Source: Begonia masoniana
Taxonomy: Eukaryota; Streptophyta; Magnoliopsida; Cucurbitales; Begoniaceae
Assembly: GCA_022432975.1 (NCBI GenBank)
Contig: CM039510.1
Coordinates: 15,394,381-15,458,380 of the forward strand
Length of the DNA stretch: 64,000 bases
Direction: 5' to 3'
Shown here: positions 1-11,589 of the stretch, one piece after another
Numbering within the stretch: position 1 is the stretch's first letter
Layout: each line of letters opens with the position of its first letter
The notes under the pieces: model-generated
Told to the model about the DNA's origin: nothing
What the model saw: only the letters and a program-made list of their open reading frames with translations
Databases searched by the model: none
Position numbers and translations under genes: made by a program

Positions 1-1285
1 CTAACATGTATTCATGAATGTACAGTTGAGAGAAAACATGTTCATGATCATTTATCATTCTTGTTTCTGTTCATCGTTTTCATCATATGGATTAAGGGAG
101 GATTTGTGTCGTAAAAGGGGGATTGATAGTGATTTTGATCATATTCCCTTTCGGGTCGTTTTCATGGTCCCTCTTTGGACTGTGGCATACGTCAACCCGC
201 CCCCAACCCTCACTTAATCATGTTGTATGAGATCGTTTTCATATTCATTTTCATACATTGTTCATGGGAAAAACATGCTCATAAATCATTTTCATATGCT
301 TGAGGAGTAAATCATGATGCATGACATGAATGTTCTTAAATCATCAGACTATGGAAATTATCATACTAGACAGTTGACTTCATAGACTCTAACAGAACAT
401 CACATAACATAGTTCTCAAACATCCGTAAATCATCCAAGTACAATCCATCTTACTAACTTAAAACAAACATCAAACATATAACTAATTTAGTATTCTTAA
501 GATGTAGGGCCCTAGTGGCCAGAAATCTTAATACATTCACTTACCTGGATTCCTTAGCAGAGTAGTACCTTCACTTGAGCTTCCTTCACCTATGACATTT
601 CATATTTCGTAGTTAAAATCAAATCCTAAATAATCTAAACTCAAAACTAGTAAAGTCCTAACTAAGGAAGATTCCTAAAGATCTAACTTTTCTCATTCAG
701 ACATTTTATTGAACACCTTGTACGCATAGAAATCCCAGTTTATCAGTAAGAGAAATCGGATTCTCTAACTACCCGAGCTCAGCCAACATTCATAATTCCT
801 ACTTATTATCATCAAAATCATAAATACTACGTTAATAGCTAATAATACTCCGATTCTATTCATTATTAGGCAAACTCAAATCTCAACCTCTAACTTAAAC
901 CAACACCTAAATGGATACTCAACCACTGCATTGTCGATACCTTACCTAGTAAGCTGAGTATCGGTGAGAAGGATGAAGAGTCGGTCGTTGATGAAAGGGG
1001 CTACTGGCTGAGAGAGAGAGCTCTGGAAGGACGAGAATCGCAGAGGAGAATATCGGCTACAGTGAGGTTTTAGTGAGGTTTTGGATTTTACTGTAGCATT
1101 TATACTATTTAAAAACCAATCTTAATTACCAATTTGCCACTAGACCTAATTCTTACTCCAAAAGTGAAACCAACTAAACCTTGGCATCCAAAATCTAATA
1201 AAAATAGTCATTACATTAATGGTGATTTAATTCGGGTCAGTGAAGTTTCGGGATAAATACGTGACCGAAAGTGCTGGGTGTTACA
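1..1285 (-). mobile_element. Truncated solo LTR (family S1), continuing left of the window
   Basis: Reverse-complement counterpart of the complete solo LTR at 36,277-38,804. Its element-start end (TGTAACACCCAGC when read on the minus strand) lies at 1,285. It is followed by AAGAC at 1,286-1,290, the complement of the GTCTT target-site duplication that flanks the other copy. The window edge removes the rest. It contains the minus-strand CAGGTAAGT motif near 545 and the leader region near 1,080. Short open frames inside, such as 14-217, are repeated in the mirror copy and look non-coding. Confidence 0.85.
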
Positions 1286-2576
1286 AAGACTCCCTCTTTT
1301 CTTTGTTGCCGCCTCTTCCTAACTTCCCCAGCGAATCGTTTTTTACGAGCTCCCCTCGACTTGTAATCGATCCCTCCTAGAATCTGAATGCAAAAAGATC
1401 CCCTTGTTGATGGTGACTCCTCTCGGAATCTAAAGATGACAAGCTCCCCTTGTCGTTGATGACTCCTCCCAGAATCCGTCTATGGCAAGATCTCCTTGCC
1501 CGCGATCAGAACTCCTCCTGAGTTCTAGGCAACCTCCTCCCGAGACTGAGCTTTAATGAAGAACACAATAAACGCTCATGTGACACTGTCTGTAACACCA
1601 GTCGTTGTCTTCGGATGCAACAAACCAACACACTCAGAATATCACCAGATCCAGCCACGAACAGAGTGTGTATACATTCAATCAACGATCGAATGAATAA
1701 TAATATACACCATACAAAATCGTGGGTGAAGAATAAATCACCCGAATGAATAAAGACTTTCGGCTCTCAAGAATAATGTCTTCAGCAGCTTTCAACTATG
1801 CAGGAAGAATGCATAATATATTGTGCGTCGAATATTCTCTCCAAACAGATCGCACAGAATAAGAGAAACTGGATCCCATGAAAATCTGATCTATGACATT
1901 TGGTGCGACATTTATGGAAAGCTCATACAAACAAATCTGAAACGAATCCCAAAATATTAGGAATGAATCCTAACAACGATGTGATCTCGTATCTAGCTTA
2001 ACAGCACCATAATATTCAGATCGGCTTCCAAAACATTATTTTCATCTTCAAATCAACTTTCCAAATACGTAGGAATAAATCTCTTAGTTGCTATGATCTT
2101 AAATCTCGCTGTAAATTAGCTTAACAGAATCATAATCTTCAAATCACAAATCAAATCAGAATCGCACATAATAAGAAAACTGATTTTATCAATTCGGTTT
2201 GTGTGACACTCTGTGTGCTATTTTAGGAAAGTGCCATCAATATAATCAAATCGGATCCAAATACTTTAGGAATATATTCCTTGTTTATTGTGATCACTTA
2301 TCTATCATAATCCATTCGTAATTTTGAAAAGATTTTCATCAAAACCGACTTTGCAAAAATGCTAAAGCTACTTGATTTCCAAGTAACTACTTTTCATAAC
2401 TCTCAAACTTACTAATCTTCAAGATCTCCAATCAACCAGCATTTAAATATTATATAGATAATTTCTTCAATGTCAAGAAACAATCTTCCAAAGATTTAAA
2501 TCACACAATAGGAAATAATATATAAATTCCCTTAAAATATGTTTGCCAAAAAATATGCCAACACATAAACATTACA
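1286..2576 (-). mobile_element. Copia-2 LTR, first ~1.29 kb, reverse orientation
   Basis: Mirror of 34,984-36,276 with scattered small differences. The element end at 2,576 reads TGTAATGTTTATG on the minus strand. The S1 solo LTR interrupts it at 1,286, at exactly the base where S1 interrupts the copy at 36,276/38,810. The two stretches are therefore copies of one nested structure, not two independent insertions. No coding sequence. Confidence 0.85.
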
Positions 2577-2716
2577 TGCTGGTTAACCTGTGGCAGTCTA
2601 GGTCAACTTGTGGGAGTCTGCTGGTCAACCTGCAAGACTCCATCGCGAAACTTAGCAGGTCAACCCGCGAGACTCCACAGGTCACCCTGCGGGACTTTGC
2701 TTTGCAAAGCAGAAGT
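2577..2716. repeat. Degenerate GGTCAACC/GGTTGACC repeat flanking copia-2
   Basis: Several imperfect ~25-base units of the type 'ctgGTCAACCtgc-agACTCC'. Mirrored at 34,844-34,983, and a related stretch follows copia-2 at 42,012-42,110. It is the DNA into which copia-2 inserted. It ends with a TTTGCAAAG palindrome just before the CCGCT duplication. The 72-aa frame at 2,543-2,761 crosses this repeat and an LTR end, so it is not a gene. Confidence 0.6.
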
Positions 2717-2721
2717 CCGCT

Positions 2722-4051
2722 TGTAACACCTTTGTTTTTCGCTCCAAGGGTGTTTTCATAAATAAAGAATATAGGACCGTCTAACGAGCATGATGTGTAT
2801 TTAGGGTCCTAGGGGTTATGGGAATTTTTAGAAGAATAAGTAAATTTTTAGAGACCCATATCGATAGTGTAATGTTAGAATTCCGTTTTTAGCCCTGTAA
2901 TGTTTTAATTCATAAAAATAGTAAACAAGGTCCAATTTACGAACGATTAGTCTCGTTAGAACCCTAAGAATAAGTTGAAATATTTGGAGGAATAAGGGAG
3001 TTTCGGGGAAACCAAACCGGTATACGAATTGTGAATGAATTAAGGGAATTGAACTAAGGGTAAAATGGTAATTTAGGAAGTCAAATTATTATAAACCCAA
3101 ATAACCTTTTTTTTTCCCCCATTCCCTCTCCTCTCCCCGACGTGTGCACTCCTCCTCCCCCTCCTTTGGCGATTTTCTTATCTCCTCCATCGCCGATCAC
3201 TTAAGTTTGATTCCGGCGATTTTATCTTCGAGTTTCCTTTTCCAAATCAACACTCTAGGTAAGTTCTACACTTTGGCATAGTTTAGTTGACGTTTTAGGG
3301 TTGGTTTTGATTTAGGGTTTAGGGTAAAATTTCTAAATTTATGAGAAATCGATAGGATAACAATTTTATAGCTCCTTGATGAGGTTTTGGTTGTTATTTA
3401 GGTGGGTAGAGTGAATTAATGGTGTGGGTGAATATTAATGGTTGGGTTTTGGAGGTTGGAGGTTAGTAAAACACCATTAATGGAGTTAAGTACTTGGTGA
3501 GCGCTCTGTGCTCGACGAAATGCCCGAATGAAGTGAATATGAGTTTTAGGAAAAATTGTCTTAGCTCGCGGTTTTGTTTTAGCTCTGAAATTGAAGATTT
3601 AGAATCGATTACTAATGACCATTACGAAAATGTCATAGGTGACCCAAGCTCTCAAAGGATGGTGCTTGACATAGCTAAGACTCCAGGTAAGTGGGTGTTA
3701 GGTTTCCGGCCCTTCAGGCCCTACATTGTATCGATGTTAGGTTTTATGATGTTTTCTAATTGTGGGTGTAACTAGCTGGGTAGTCTACGGATGTCTACTA
3801 GTAGTACTCCAGTTAGGACTCGTACCTATGAGTAAGATTCGGTTATGTGTGCCATGACGGTTAGAATGATTAGTTCAGGAGTCTCTTTCTTCACGCTCAC
3901 GTTCTCCCTTATGAATTGAATGAAATGGTTTGTGCATGCACGTCGAGTAAACGAAAGTAGTAAAGTACATATGGTTAAATGAAGTTGGAGGATGAGTTGG
4001 CACTGGGCACGTAAATGGGCAACTCAGGCATCATGAAAAATGATGATGGTT
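2722..4051 (+). mobile_element. Gypsy-type LTR (family H), first ~1.33 kb, cut by gap
   Basis: Starts TGTAACACCTTTG immediately after CCGCT (2,717-2,721). Mirror copy is 33,509-34,838. It carries a CCAG/GTAAGT donor-like site at 3,687 followed by 'ccctacattg', as in the other LTR families of the window. The N gap ends it. The rest of the LTR is predicted to lie at 51,837-52,905, which ends GGGGTCGTCACA and is followed by CCGCT (52,906-52,910). Together these would make one ~2.6-kb solo LTR, itself interrupted by gypsy B'. The ORF at 3,494-3,775 lies wholly within the LTR and is not supported. Confidence 0.8.
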
Positions 4052-4151
4052 NNNNNNNNNNNNNNNNNNNNNNNNNNNNNNNNNNNNNNNNNNNNNNNNN
4101 NNNNNNNNNNNNNNNNNNNNNNNNNNNNNNNNNNNNNNNNNNNNNNNNNNN
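4052..4151. other. Assembly gap of exactly 100 N
   Basis: Run of 100 N, the usual placeholder for a join of unknown size. Sequence on its left is homologous to 33,509 onward. Sequence on its right is an unrelated tandem repeat. The ORF that spans it on the minus strand is meaningless. Confidence 0.98.
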
Positions 4152-4890
4152 ACATAAACCTATTTGATTGATACGTTTAACTCTTTGGAAAACAAATCGC
4201 AATGAAGTGGAAGTGTCCTACGCTTCATCGAGCGCATATTACTAAGTCATAGTTACGCGTCCATGAATGGTTGTTGGGTCGCAAGTACACGTCTTCTCAT
4301 CACTTCAAGTTTAAACCTGGAAAGTTAAATGGATTACCTTAGGTTCTAATCACAAGTCATGTAACCTAATTAACTCATTTGCTTTAACGATCAACTCTTT
4401 TGGAACAAATCGATTAAATTAAAGTTTCTATGCTTATCAAGCCCATTACTCTGGTCTTGTTTCGCGTCCTGAAGGTTGTTGGGTCCCCCAATTACACGTC
4501 GTTCAATCACTTAGTTAAAACGCTGAATGGGAATATGGATAAACTTAGGTTCTAACCACAAGTCATGTAAAAATTCAACATCATTTGTGTTACGTCAACT
4601 CTTTTGGAAGAATCGGGTTTGAAGTGCAGTTTCTTATGCTCATCAAGTGCATTACTAGCCTACGAGTGCCATGGAAGGTTTTTTGGTCATAAAACGTCGT
4701 TTATCAATTCAAGTTAAAATCTGAATGTGAAATGGATAACTTAGTCTCATAACAACAAGTCACGTAACACTTCAAACCGATTGTTCTAATACGTTTTTAC
4801 GCTTTTGGTAACAAATCGATTGAAGTGAATTTTTAAGCTTCATAAGCGCATTTATTAAGTCTGTGGTGGTTCCATGAAGGTTATTTAGTT
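4152..4890. repeat. Satellite-like tandem repeat, ~205-bp unit, about 3.5 copies
   Basis: The landmark 'CTTTTGG' recurs at 4,183 (as CTTTGG), 4,397, 4,601 and 4,802, spacings of 214, 204 and 201 bases. Each unit repeats the same order of blocks: AACTCTTTTGGAA, AAATCGATT, a 'gcttcatcaagcgcatta' block, 'gaaggttgttgggtc', 'acacgtcgttcaatcac', 'ttaggttctaa' and 'cacaagtcatgtaac'. Units are roughly 75-85% alike. It sits at a contig end, which is typical of collapsed satellite DNA. No coding potential. Confidence 0.8.
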
Positions 4891-5322
4891 AGGCGTATTT
4901 TTTAAAAAAAAAAAAAAAAAATCACAACATAAACACTATCAACTGGTATTTGGTTTCCAACATTGAGCCTCATTTGTAGACTTCAATTTAACAATACTTC
5001 AAGCAAGATATATCTGGATTTGGTAGGGTTCTTCCTGATTCAATTTTATTTTCCACTACCAATCTTTCTGTAATACTTATGGTGAGTTCCTCGTAACCAG
5101 AAAACTCAATAATGTTTTCTAGTTTTTTGAACAGACGGCCAAAATACAAAATGTGTCTAACCCACAATTTATATTTTCTATTTTCACAACTTAGAAAGAT
5201 TAAACTTTACAAAAATGAATAGGAGAGGCCAAAATCTCACCTTGACCACAAAAAGCTAAAATTTTGCAATATTCGAGCCCCGAGGCAATCTATTCGGCCG
5301 AACAACTTTTCTGGAAGCCGAA
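4891..5322. other. AT-rich stretch with A-homopolymer, nothing recognised
   Basis: Starts with an 18-20 base A run near 4,904-4,921, then AT-rich DNA with no long ORF, LTR end or tandem array that I can identify. Confidence 0.5.
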
Positions 5323-5575
5323 TTGTCAGTAGAGATAATAAACGAGCGAGTCGAGTCGAGTCGAGCCGAGCCAAGCCGAGCCGAGAAAGACCCGGCTCAC
5401 CAAGCCTGTCAAGCCAAAGGAGCCGAGTCTAACGAGTCTGTCGAGCCTAACGAGCTAACCCTAAAAATTTTTATCTTAAGCCGGCTCGCGAGCCACGAGC
5501 CTAACAAGCCGAGCCGAGCCAGCCCAACGAGCATAACGAGTTGAGCTTAACGAGACGAGCTTACATAAATAAAAT
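5323..5575. repeat. GAGCC/CGAGC-rich degenerate array
   Basis: Dense repeats of GAGCC, CGAGTC, AAGCC and AACGAGC in otherwise AT-rich surroundings. A similar array lies at 14,225-14,410, on the other side of a hAT transposase relic. GAGC-type subterminal repeats are known from plant hAT elements, so this may be one subterminal region of a hAT element later split by the gypsy insertion at 6,326. I could not define terminal inverted repeats. The 73-aa ORF here is just the repeat read in frame. Confidence 0.5.
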
Positions 5576-5615
5576 TGTCAACCGCTACTAAAACTGGTCG
5601 ACCCCTGCATCGTTT

Positions 5616-5645
5616 TATAAATAAAACAGGCGTCTGAAACCCTAA
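5616..5645 (+). promoter_or_regulatory. TATA box and AAACCCTAA (telo-box) ahead of the 5,750 ORF
   Basis: TATAAATA at 5,616-5,623 is followed by AAACCCTAA at 5,637-5,645 and a CT-rich leader ('cttctctctctc') before ATG at 5,750. AAACCCTAA near the start site and pyrimidine-rich leaders are common in plant housekeeping genes. No LTR end is visible between here and the ORF. Confidence 0.45.
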
Positions 5646-5749
5646 CCACGCGACTTCTCTCTCTCAATTTTCATCGGCGATTTTCGTTCAATCCCAATCC
5701 TCGAATATTTCTTCTGATAATCATCACCTCTCTTCCCTCTAAACCTCTA

Positions 5750-6073
5750 ATGGCATCATCCTCTCGTAGCAAACTCGTCGTTCAAAAGAGGAGATCAAAG
5801 AACCCTACTCCAGCGGCCAAACTAGAGCATCTATCAGTGTGGCCGTCTCTATTATTCACAAGTAAAGATTCATTGGAGAGGTATGAACGTGATTTTCAGT
5901 TCAAGCCTCTAATTTTGTGTACAGAAGTAGAATTCTCGGATTTGTACAGTCTAAATTTGATAACCTTTAAGATCTACAAAAGAAAGGATATGCAAGAAAA
6001 CACCGCAAGGAGGTGTTCTCGGTTAAATCCAAGATCACCTCTAAATAAGCACTCCAAAATGTATATTAAATGA
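5750..6073 (+). CDS. Hypothetical 107-aa protein, possibly a truncated gene or transposon gag remnant
   Basis: The start (ATGGCATCATCC, an AATGG-type plant context) follows a TATA box, a telo-box and a CT-rich leader. The first ~25 residues are serine- and lysine/arginine-rich (MASSSRSKLVVQKRRSK), then comes a hydrophobic stretch (VWPSLLFTS) and 'KDSLERYERDFQFKPLI'. This order vaguely recalls the N-terminus of plant transposon-encoded proteins in which an F-S/T-x-x-A/S-x-x-RY motif precedes a short charged helix, but I do not recognise a domain. The frame loses protein-like composition after about residue 80, so it may be exon 1 or a broken gene. A gypsy element inserted 250 bases downstream could have truncated it. 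Confidence 0.35.
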   Translation: MASSSRSKLVVQKRRSKNPTPAAKLEHLSVWPSLLFTSKDSLERYERDFQFKPLILCTEVEFSDLYSLNLITFKIYKRKDMQENTARRCSRLNPRSPLNKHSKMYIK

Positions 6074-6320
6074 CATTCAATTTGAATGAAGTTTGGATAG
6101 AAAATTGCTTGTTAATAATTATTATAACCTGCAAATTTCACATTAGAAATAAGTCAAGTAAAGAACTTAAGAAACAATTACCTGTAACCGGCCATAGAGC
6201 AACTTAGGCACTTTCAGGTGAATGTAATTTTCCTAAGAAAATTACATCAGCACAAGACTTGGTTGGTTCCACTCTTTTTACCTCTCTAAGGTCTTAGAAA
6301 ATGTGAAGAAAAGGTGAGGA
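6074..6320. other. Intergenic, nothing recognised
   Basis: AT-rich sequence between the small ORF and the ATAAG target site of the gypsy element. After removing the element it joins directly to 12,536. Confidence 0.5.
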
Positions 6321-6539
6321 ATAAGTGTAACGACCCTTACACTATTCTTTTAATTTCCCGTATAAAATTTTCTTTTTAAACCTCTAATTAAAATTAAAAC
6401 GTCCATAAAACCATTTAAAGAAAATACCTTGAAATAAGTGTTGCAATTCCTTTGAAAATAAATTAAAAACATTAAAAGAACATATTAAAACATCGGCCAA
6501 AGGAAGCAGGGGTAAAAAGGGCATTTGACCATGAAAATT

Positions 6540-6690
6540 TATGGCCGATCGATCGGCCATTTCAGCCGATCGATCAGCTGTGGCCAAAATGGAGGGGGCG
6601 ATCGATCGCCCCACTCATCAGGCGATCGATCGCCCTTGATCGATTGCCGGTCGATCGATCGCCCACTTGGGCGATCGATCGGCACACTCT
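6540..6690. repeat. GGCGATCGATCGCC palindrome cluster
   Basis: About seven copies of (G)GCGATCGATCG(C) or GCCGATCGATCGGC in 150 bases, many perfect palindromes of 12-14 bases, separated by short spacers. Similar clusters occur at 13,705-13,875, 52,440-52,720 and 56,272-56,420, always in the end-proximal part of an LTR or suspected LTR. Confidence 0.8.
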
Positions 6691-7379
6691 TTGGATTTTC
6701 CAGAGAGTGCCGATCCATCATGCCATTCGAATGCCTCCTTAGGAGATCGAACGGCATGCTCTCTGGAATCCAAAAATTCAAGAGAGCATCCTCACTTTTT
6801 TCCCCCTATTTTCTTCTTCTACTTCCTCCATCGATTCCCCTGTACAATTCACATAACACTTCACCCATTTTCCCTCATCAAATCACCACTAACATTTCAT
6901 AAAAACCTTCTACACAATAACACTACCACCCACATACATTTCACTCTCTGCCAATCCCCCATTACCGACTCAAAACACATTTAAAATATGATCAAATTTC
7001 ATAAAAACGAACCACGTGGTTCCGTTTAAAAGTTTAACATTTCCTCCTGTTTGAAAATATCAAAACATTACAAAACAATATTTAGCCAGATCTAAGCATC
7101 TTAAAATGTTCAACTATATAATTTCTTATATCCTATCTATCAATTCCCCAAAACGTTTACCTACGTCCCCACGGGTCAAAATGCGCACCGACTGCCCAGC
7201 ACACTCCCACGGGCTATCATTCGCCAATCGGTTCATACGTCAGGTAGAAGAACTTCTTTCTCACCTGTTTCTAAACCACCTACACCATAGAAAACAGTCC
7301 GTGAGCTAAAGGCTCAGTAAATCTACATGAATGACAATGCATGCGATGCGTATTGTAGTTCATAAAACCGTGACATTCT

Positions 7380-7605
7380 TTTATCCTTTTCGGTTACCTT
7401 TTCGTTTTCCTTTTCGCTTTCCTTTTCGTTTACCTTTTCGTTTTCCTTTTCGTTTTCCTTTTCGTTTACCTTTTCGTTTACCATTTTCGTTTTCCTTTTC
7501 GTTTACCTTTTCGTTTTCCTTTTCGTTTTCCTTTTCGTTTTCCTTTTCATTTTCCTTTTCGTTTTACTTTTCGTTTACCTTTTCGTTTACCCTTTTTGTT
7601 TATCA
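7380..7605. repeat. 12/24-bp minisatellite (CGTTTTCCTTTT / CGTTTACCTTTT)
   Basis: About 18 modules of 12 bases that alternate between CGTTTTCCTTTT and CGTTTACCTTTT with occasional variants (CGCTTT, CATTTT). It is homologous to the arrays at 9,056-9,260 and 56,949-58,550. Confidence 0.9.
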
Positions 7606-8790
7606 TGAAAACATGCATGGAAATACCTTTTCGTACCTTTTCCAGAAATCCTGATGCATGAATATGTACGATACCGTAATTAAAACCAAAGCATAAACAA
7701 GCAACAACTTAAACTTTCAACAACTTAACTAAAACTAACTACCCAACTTATTACCCAACACATTCTACATTTCCAAGATCCTCAATCAACATTAAATCTT
7801 ATGGTGTAGGCTAAATCGGCCAAAAGAGTCACGAAGACTTACCTGTCGTCCGTAGAAATTCAAGCTTCGTCCACGAGCGTTGTTCACCTAAGGCAATTCA
7901 TAACAATTGTAATTAAAATCGTTAAACTTCCAAACTAACACAACCCTTAGCTAAGGAAATTTCCAAAACTCTAATTTAGCTCATTGAGGCATTTCGTCGA
8001 GCAATTCGCGCTCAACATTTCAAAATCTCCATAAATGGAGCTTTCCAAAACTCCAATACCCGATTTCTCAACTAAACGACAACTACACTCATAATCTCGT
8101 CCAATAATGCCCAATAATCGTAAATAGGGTTATATCCAACCTTTTCTAACACAAACCGGCTATTTCACAAAACCCTAACCGTTTAACGACTTAGAAATCG
8201 AGAGCTAACGTCCAAAAACTATAGATTCTTACCTAGGGTTGCGAGAGGAGAGGAAAACGTGAAGGACCGGTCGTCGGAAACGGAAGAGTGGCCGACTTGA
8301 AGGATCGGCGTGGAGGGGCGATGAAAATCGCCAAAGCTCACTGGAGCTTTTCGTGGAACAAAGAAAATGAGGGAGGAAGAGAGATTTTGTTGTTTTAATA
8401 ACATTTGATCTGACAATTTAATTTTTTGCCCTTTCTTTGATTTTCTATTTATTTCGTCCTTTGTTTCGTTAATTAACTAACGATTCAGTTTTTCCAAATT
8501 TCCTTATTTCGCCAATAACTCCGACTTATTATCTGAGCTTAATTAAAACTGTCTGTTCGCAAAACGAACCTCGTTTACTATTTTTATTAAAACGTCTTTT
8601 ATATTACGAGAACCGTAATTCTCGTAATTTAATGTTACAACTCCCAAAATTTCTGAAATTCTCTTAAAATCTATATTAATAATTAGGATTATAATAACGC
8701 TCTCTGCTCGCAAAACAGACTTAATTTGACATATTTACAAAATGTCATTATTTATTAGAATATTAAAATCCCGTAAAACTGGGTGTTACA

Positions 8791-9055
8791 TTCCATCCAC
8801 CTTATTTAAAATTTTGTCTTCAAAATTTGCTCTAGCTTATAGTCCTTGATATTAACGTCTCATGTCTTGCAGCCTTATACTTTGATTTACAATACTCGAT
8901 GCTCTTCGAGTCTTCTCCCTTCATCCCTTTTAAAATTGAATTCCCCTTTTTAAGAACTTCGATTCTATCTATACTTAGGGTAAATTCCTATAATCCTAAA
9001 CCAAAATTCCGAAACCCAATGGTGCAACCCTAACCGTTAACCCCATTGGCTACCC
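8791..9055 (-). mobile_element. Residual internal DNA of F1
   Basis: Starts (minus-strand end) with a purine-rich block next to the LTR, which fits a polypurine tract and 3' untranslated region. No protein similarity is visible. The other side joins directly to the minisatellite of the right LTR, so the deletion ran from the internal region into that LTR. Confidence 0.6.
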
Positions 9056-10199
9056 TCGACTTACCTTTTCGTTTTCCTTTTCGCTTTCCTTTTCGTTTAC
9101 CTTTTCGTTAACCCTTTTCATTTTCCTTTTTGTTTACCTTTTCGTTTACCATTTCGTTTTCCTTTTCGTTTTCCTTTTCGTTTACCTTTTCGTTTACCTT
9201 TTCGTTTTCTTTTTCGTTTTACTTTTCGTTTACCTTTTCGTTTACCCTTTTTGTTTATCATGAAAACATGCATGGAAATACCTTTTCGTACCTTTTCCAG
9301 AAATCATGATGCATGAATATGTACGATACCGTAATTAAAACCAAAGCATAAACAAGCAACAACTTAAACTTTCAACAACTTAACTAAAACTAACTACCCA
9401 ACTTATTACCCAACACATTTTACATTTCCAAGATCCTCAATCAACATTAAATCTTATGGTGTAGGCCAAATCGGCCAAAAGAGTCACGAAGACTTACCTG
9501 TCGTCCGTAGAAATTCAAGCTCCGTCCACGAGCGTTGTTCACCTAAGGCAATTCACAACAATTGTAATTAAAATCGTTAAACTTCCAAACTAACACAACC
9601 CTTAGCTAAGGAAATCTCCAAAACTCTAATTTAGCTCATTGAGGCATTTCGTCGAGCAATTCGCGCTCAACATTTCAAAATCTCCATAAATGGAGCTTTC
9701 CAAAACTCCAATACCCGATTTCTCAACTAAACGACAACCACACTCATAATCTCGTCCAATAATGCCCACTAATCGTAAATAGGGTTATATCCAACCTTCT
9801 CTAACACAAACCGGCTATTTCGTAAAACCCTAATAAAAACCCTAACCGTTTAACGACTTAGAAATCGAGAGCTAACGTCCAAAAACTATAGATTCTTATC
9901 TAGGGTTGCGAGAGGAGAGGAAAACGTGAAGGACTGGTCGTCGGAAACGGAAGAGTGGCCGGCTTGAAGGATCGGCGTGGAGGGGCGATGAAAATTGCCA
10001 AAGCTCACTGGAGCTTTTCGTGGAACAAAGAAAATGAGGGAGGAAGAGAGATTTTGTTGTTTTAATAACATTTGACCTGGCAATTTACCTTTTTGCCCTT
10101 CCTTTGATTTTCTATTTGTTTCGTCCTTTGTTTCGTTAATTAACTAACGATTCAGTTTTTCCAAATTTCCTTATTTCGCCAATAACTCCTGTAATACCC
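9056..10199 (-). mobile_element. F1 5' LTR, inner part (first segment)
   Basis: Closely matches 7,440-8,530 of the left LTR: minisatellite, CAGGTAAGT motif near 9,495, and the 65-aa frame also seen at 8,219-8,416. It lacks the outer ~1.1 kb that should contain the GATCGATC palindromes. It stops at ACTCC (10,195-10,199), where the F3 solo LTR enters, and resumes at 12,263. Confidence 0.8.
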
Positions 10200-10328
10200 G
10201 GTTCTATCAAACCGTTTCTCTATTCCTTTTAAACTAATGGCACAATTTATATGGCAATATTAAATGTAGGGTTAGTGGATGACTAGACAAGGGTATAAGG
10301 GTAATTAGAAATTCAAAGGTAGATAACG

Positions 10329-10337
10329 TATTTAAGG
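10329..10337 (+). promoter_or_regulatory. LTR TATA box (F3)
   Basis: TATTTAAGG about 20 bases ahead of 'GTAGCCGCCACTG', a pair conserved in at least three LTR families of the window, so it probably marks the start of R. Confidence 0.5.
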
Positions 10338-11589
10338 AAACTATTAATGAAGTAGCCGCCACTGTTTACTTCATTCCCTCTCCATTTTCAGCTCCTCAGC
10401 TTAGCAGAGCGCGATAGGAGACCTCCTTCGATTTCCTCCAGCGATTTCCTCCGAACTTGGTGAGTTTTGCTTCTATTTCTTGTTACATTGTATCTATTGT
10501 TGGTAGGAGGGATGATAAATGAGGTTTTGAGAAGGCGATAAGCGAGTGGTGGTTTCGGTTTAAGTTGAAATCGGGAATGCACAATTACTAGAGTTCCTAA
10601 AACAGTTTCCCTTAGATTTCTAGTGGTTTAGAATGAAGATTAGAGGGAATATAATGTATGTTCTGTCTATGGTTTTAGGTTTGAATAATACCCGAAGTAG
10701 CTTGCAACCAAGTTTTTCCAGGAGACCAGGTAAGTAAAGTTTGCTTGTGCCTTCGAGCCTACATCACAAAACATTAGGGTTTGTATGCTGGAATGTGTTG
10801 GTATGTCATGCATCATATTTTTTTTTTAAAAAGTATACGAAAATGAATTTGAATGCATGTTGGCATAGTGAGGATTGAACATATTGAAACAGCTGTGCGA
10901 ATTAGTTTCATTGTTAAGGGAAGTAATCCGCCCCTTAATGAGACAGTGGATATTTATACTTTGGGAGAGTTGATCCAACTTCCAATTTCACAGGGGGATC
11001 TGAACATGTGAATCAGATTTGCTGTTAAGGGAATTTATCCGCCCCTTAATGAGCCAGTGGATGTATATATACTTTGGGAGAGTTGATCCAGCTCCCAATT
11101 TCACAGGGGGATCTGAACAGAAACGAAACATGAACAACTGAGTTGAGAAAGTAGAAATTGCATGATTAGGAATTTATATATGTTTCAGTGTTTCATTTCA
11201 TTACAGCTTTACTTACTTAGCATTAGGCTAATAGATGAGTTTTGTGATGTAGGTGTTGAGGATACTGCAGGTGAATTTCCTGATTGCACAGATGATTAGA
11301 TGTGGTTGGAGGAGTACATTCATGCCTCGGCCTGGTAAACTGATGAGGCGGGTTAACTGTTGTCTGATGGTGTGAAAGTTTAGTTGACAGTATTTCAATT
11401 TAAGTATGTTGAATTTTCATTACGGAAGTGATTTCAATGTTTTGAATACAATTTCGAGATTTTTCCTGTTAATAGTATTCTGTTGGGATTTAATGTTGGC
11501 ACTCACTGGAATTTTAGTAATGTGATGGTTTGAAATGTTTTTGAATGGTTTTAGTGAAGTGAGTAAATTCTTTTCTATAGGTTGAGTTG

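Larger units (their letters stand above)
6326..8790 (-). mobile_element. F1 3' LTR, 2,465 bp, complete
   Basis: Begins (minus strand) TGTAACACCCAGTTTTACGGG at 8,790 and ends GGGTCGTTACA at 6,326. It contains a CAGGTAAGT donor-like motif whose G lies at 7,842, a CGTTTTCC minisatellite at 7,380-7,605 and a GATCGATC palindrome block at 6,540-6,690. The same order is seen in the right LTR and in the solo copy at 56,036-59,794. ORFs inside overlap on both strands and are repeat readings. Confidence 0.85.

Noticed and set aside
3975..4202. ORF across the first gap
   Set aside because: Contains 100 N. The residues are not real.
6525..6984. Overlapping ORFs with DRS/RSI repeats
   Set aside because: Readings of the GATCGATC palindromes on both strands within an LTR.
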